Shown piece after piece: positions 63,949-64,000 of a stretch of 64,000 nucleotides of DNA. Both the position numbers and the translations under genes were made by a program. Every line of letters begins with the position of its first letter. The stretch's first letter is position 1. Location: assembly GCA_947173955.1 (NCBI GenBank), contig CAMWHE010000001.1, forward strand, positions 62,001 to 126,000. Reading direction: 5' to 3'. The DNA comes from an uncultured Bacteroidales bacterium. Its GTDB lineage: Bacteria > Bacteroidota > Bacteroidia > Bacteroidales > Muribaculaceae. The notes beneath the pieces were generated by a model. That model made no database searches. It had not been told where the DNA came from and was given only the letters and a program-made list of their open reading frames with translations.

Positions 63949-64000
63949 ATGAAAATTCAACTACTTGTAATCGGCAAGACAGCGGCTGACTATATATGTA
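63949..64000 (+). CDS. rlmH: 23S rRNA methyltransferase RlmH, N-terminal fragment
   Basis: Only 17 codons lie in the window: MKIQLLVIGKTAADYIC. This start matches RlmH, which methylates pseudouridine 1915 of 23S rRNA with SAM and whose N terminus reads MKIxLxxIGKT in many bacteria. The gene runs off the end of the window. The call rests on the short motif only. Confidence 0.75.
   Translation, partial: MKIQLLVIGKTAADYIC

Overview
This 64 kb window is a chromosomal stretch from a bacterium of the order Bacteroidales, most likely a Muribaculaceae-type gut commensal. The basis is Bacteroidetes-type -7 promoter boxes (TAnnTTTG) with almost no Shine-Dalgarno signals, and Bacteroidetes-restricted families (DUF4293, DUF4857, DUF4876, DUF6850-like barrel, Nudix-type AraR). 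The family-level placement is inference. I see no rRNA, tRNA, CRISPR array, insertion sequence or prophage. Most of the window is ordinary core genome, with a few islands of less familiar genes.

Layout. 1-2701: end of ftsK, a LolA-like carrier, trxB and a YqgE/AlgH protein. 2707-9228 (minus): holB, an AddB-like nuclease, hemW, recR and an acetyltransferase, tightly packed. 9342-12026: a type II NADH dehydrogenase convergent with rmuC. 12027-13935: an AT-rich island with a structured leader, four small exported proteins or lipoproteins and two terminator-like hairpins. 14034-21584: a complete L-arabinose operon (mutarotase, SSS transporter, Nudix regulator, araD, araA, FGGY kinase) with a promoter, a 17-bp palindrome as candidate operator, and a terminator. 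21629-30173 (minus): a six-gene envelope cluster with a TonB-dependent receptor, DUF4876 lipoprotein, DUF6850-like barrel, unusual ABC ATPase, permease, and a DUF4857 protein fused in frame to a lipoprotein. 30306-40956: ychF, an ArgC-like protein lacking the catalytic cysteine, a TPR/PD40 protein, cstA, a FadL-family porin, a PHP phosphatase, and an ECF sigma operon ending in two paralogous barrels. 41042-50966: gpmI, clpP-clpX-recQ-ftsE-lysC-lysA-DUF4293. 50978-57422: uvrA, a NERD protein, a YtxH/YtxH/holin-like module, prmA. 57424-64000: FAD dehydrogenase, MATE pump, MscS channel, HAD hydrolase, nadC, and the start of rlmH.

How the genes work together. The arabinose operon covers mutarotation, uptake and conversion to D-xylulose 5-phosphate under a local regulator. 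The TonB/DUF4876/DUF6850/ABC/DUF4857 cluster looks like a complete trans-envelope assembly whose substrate I cannot name; it is the best candidate here for an undescribed system. The second most interesting item is the ArgC-like protein (Ala133 in place of the catalytic Cys, degenerate nucleotide-binding glycines), whose gene overlaps that of a TPR/PD40 envelope protein by 4 bp.
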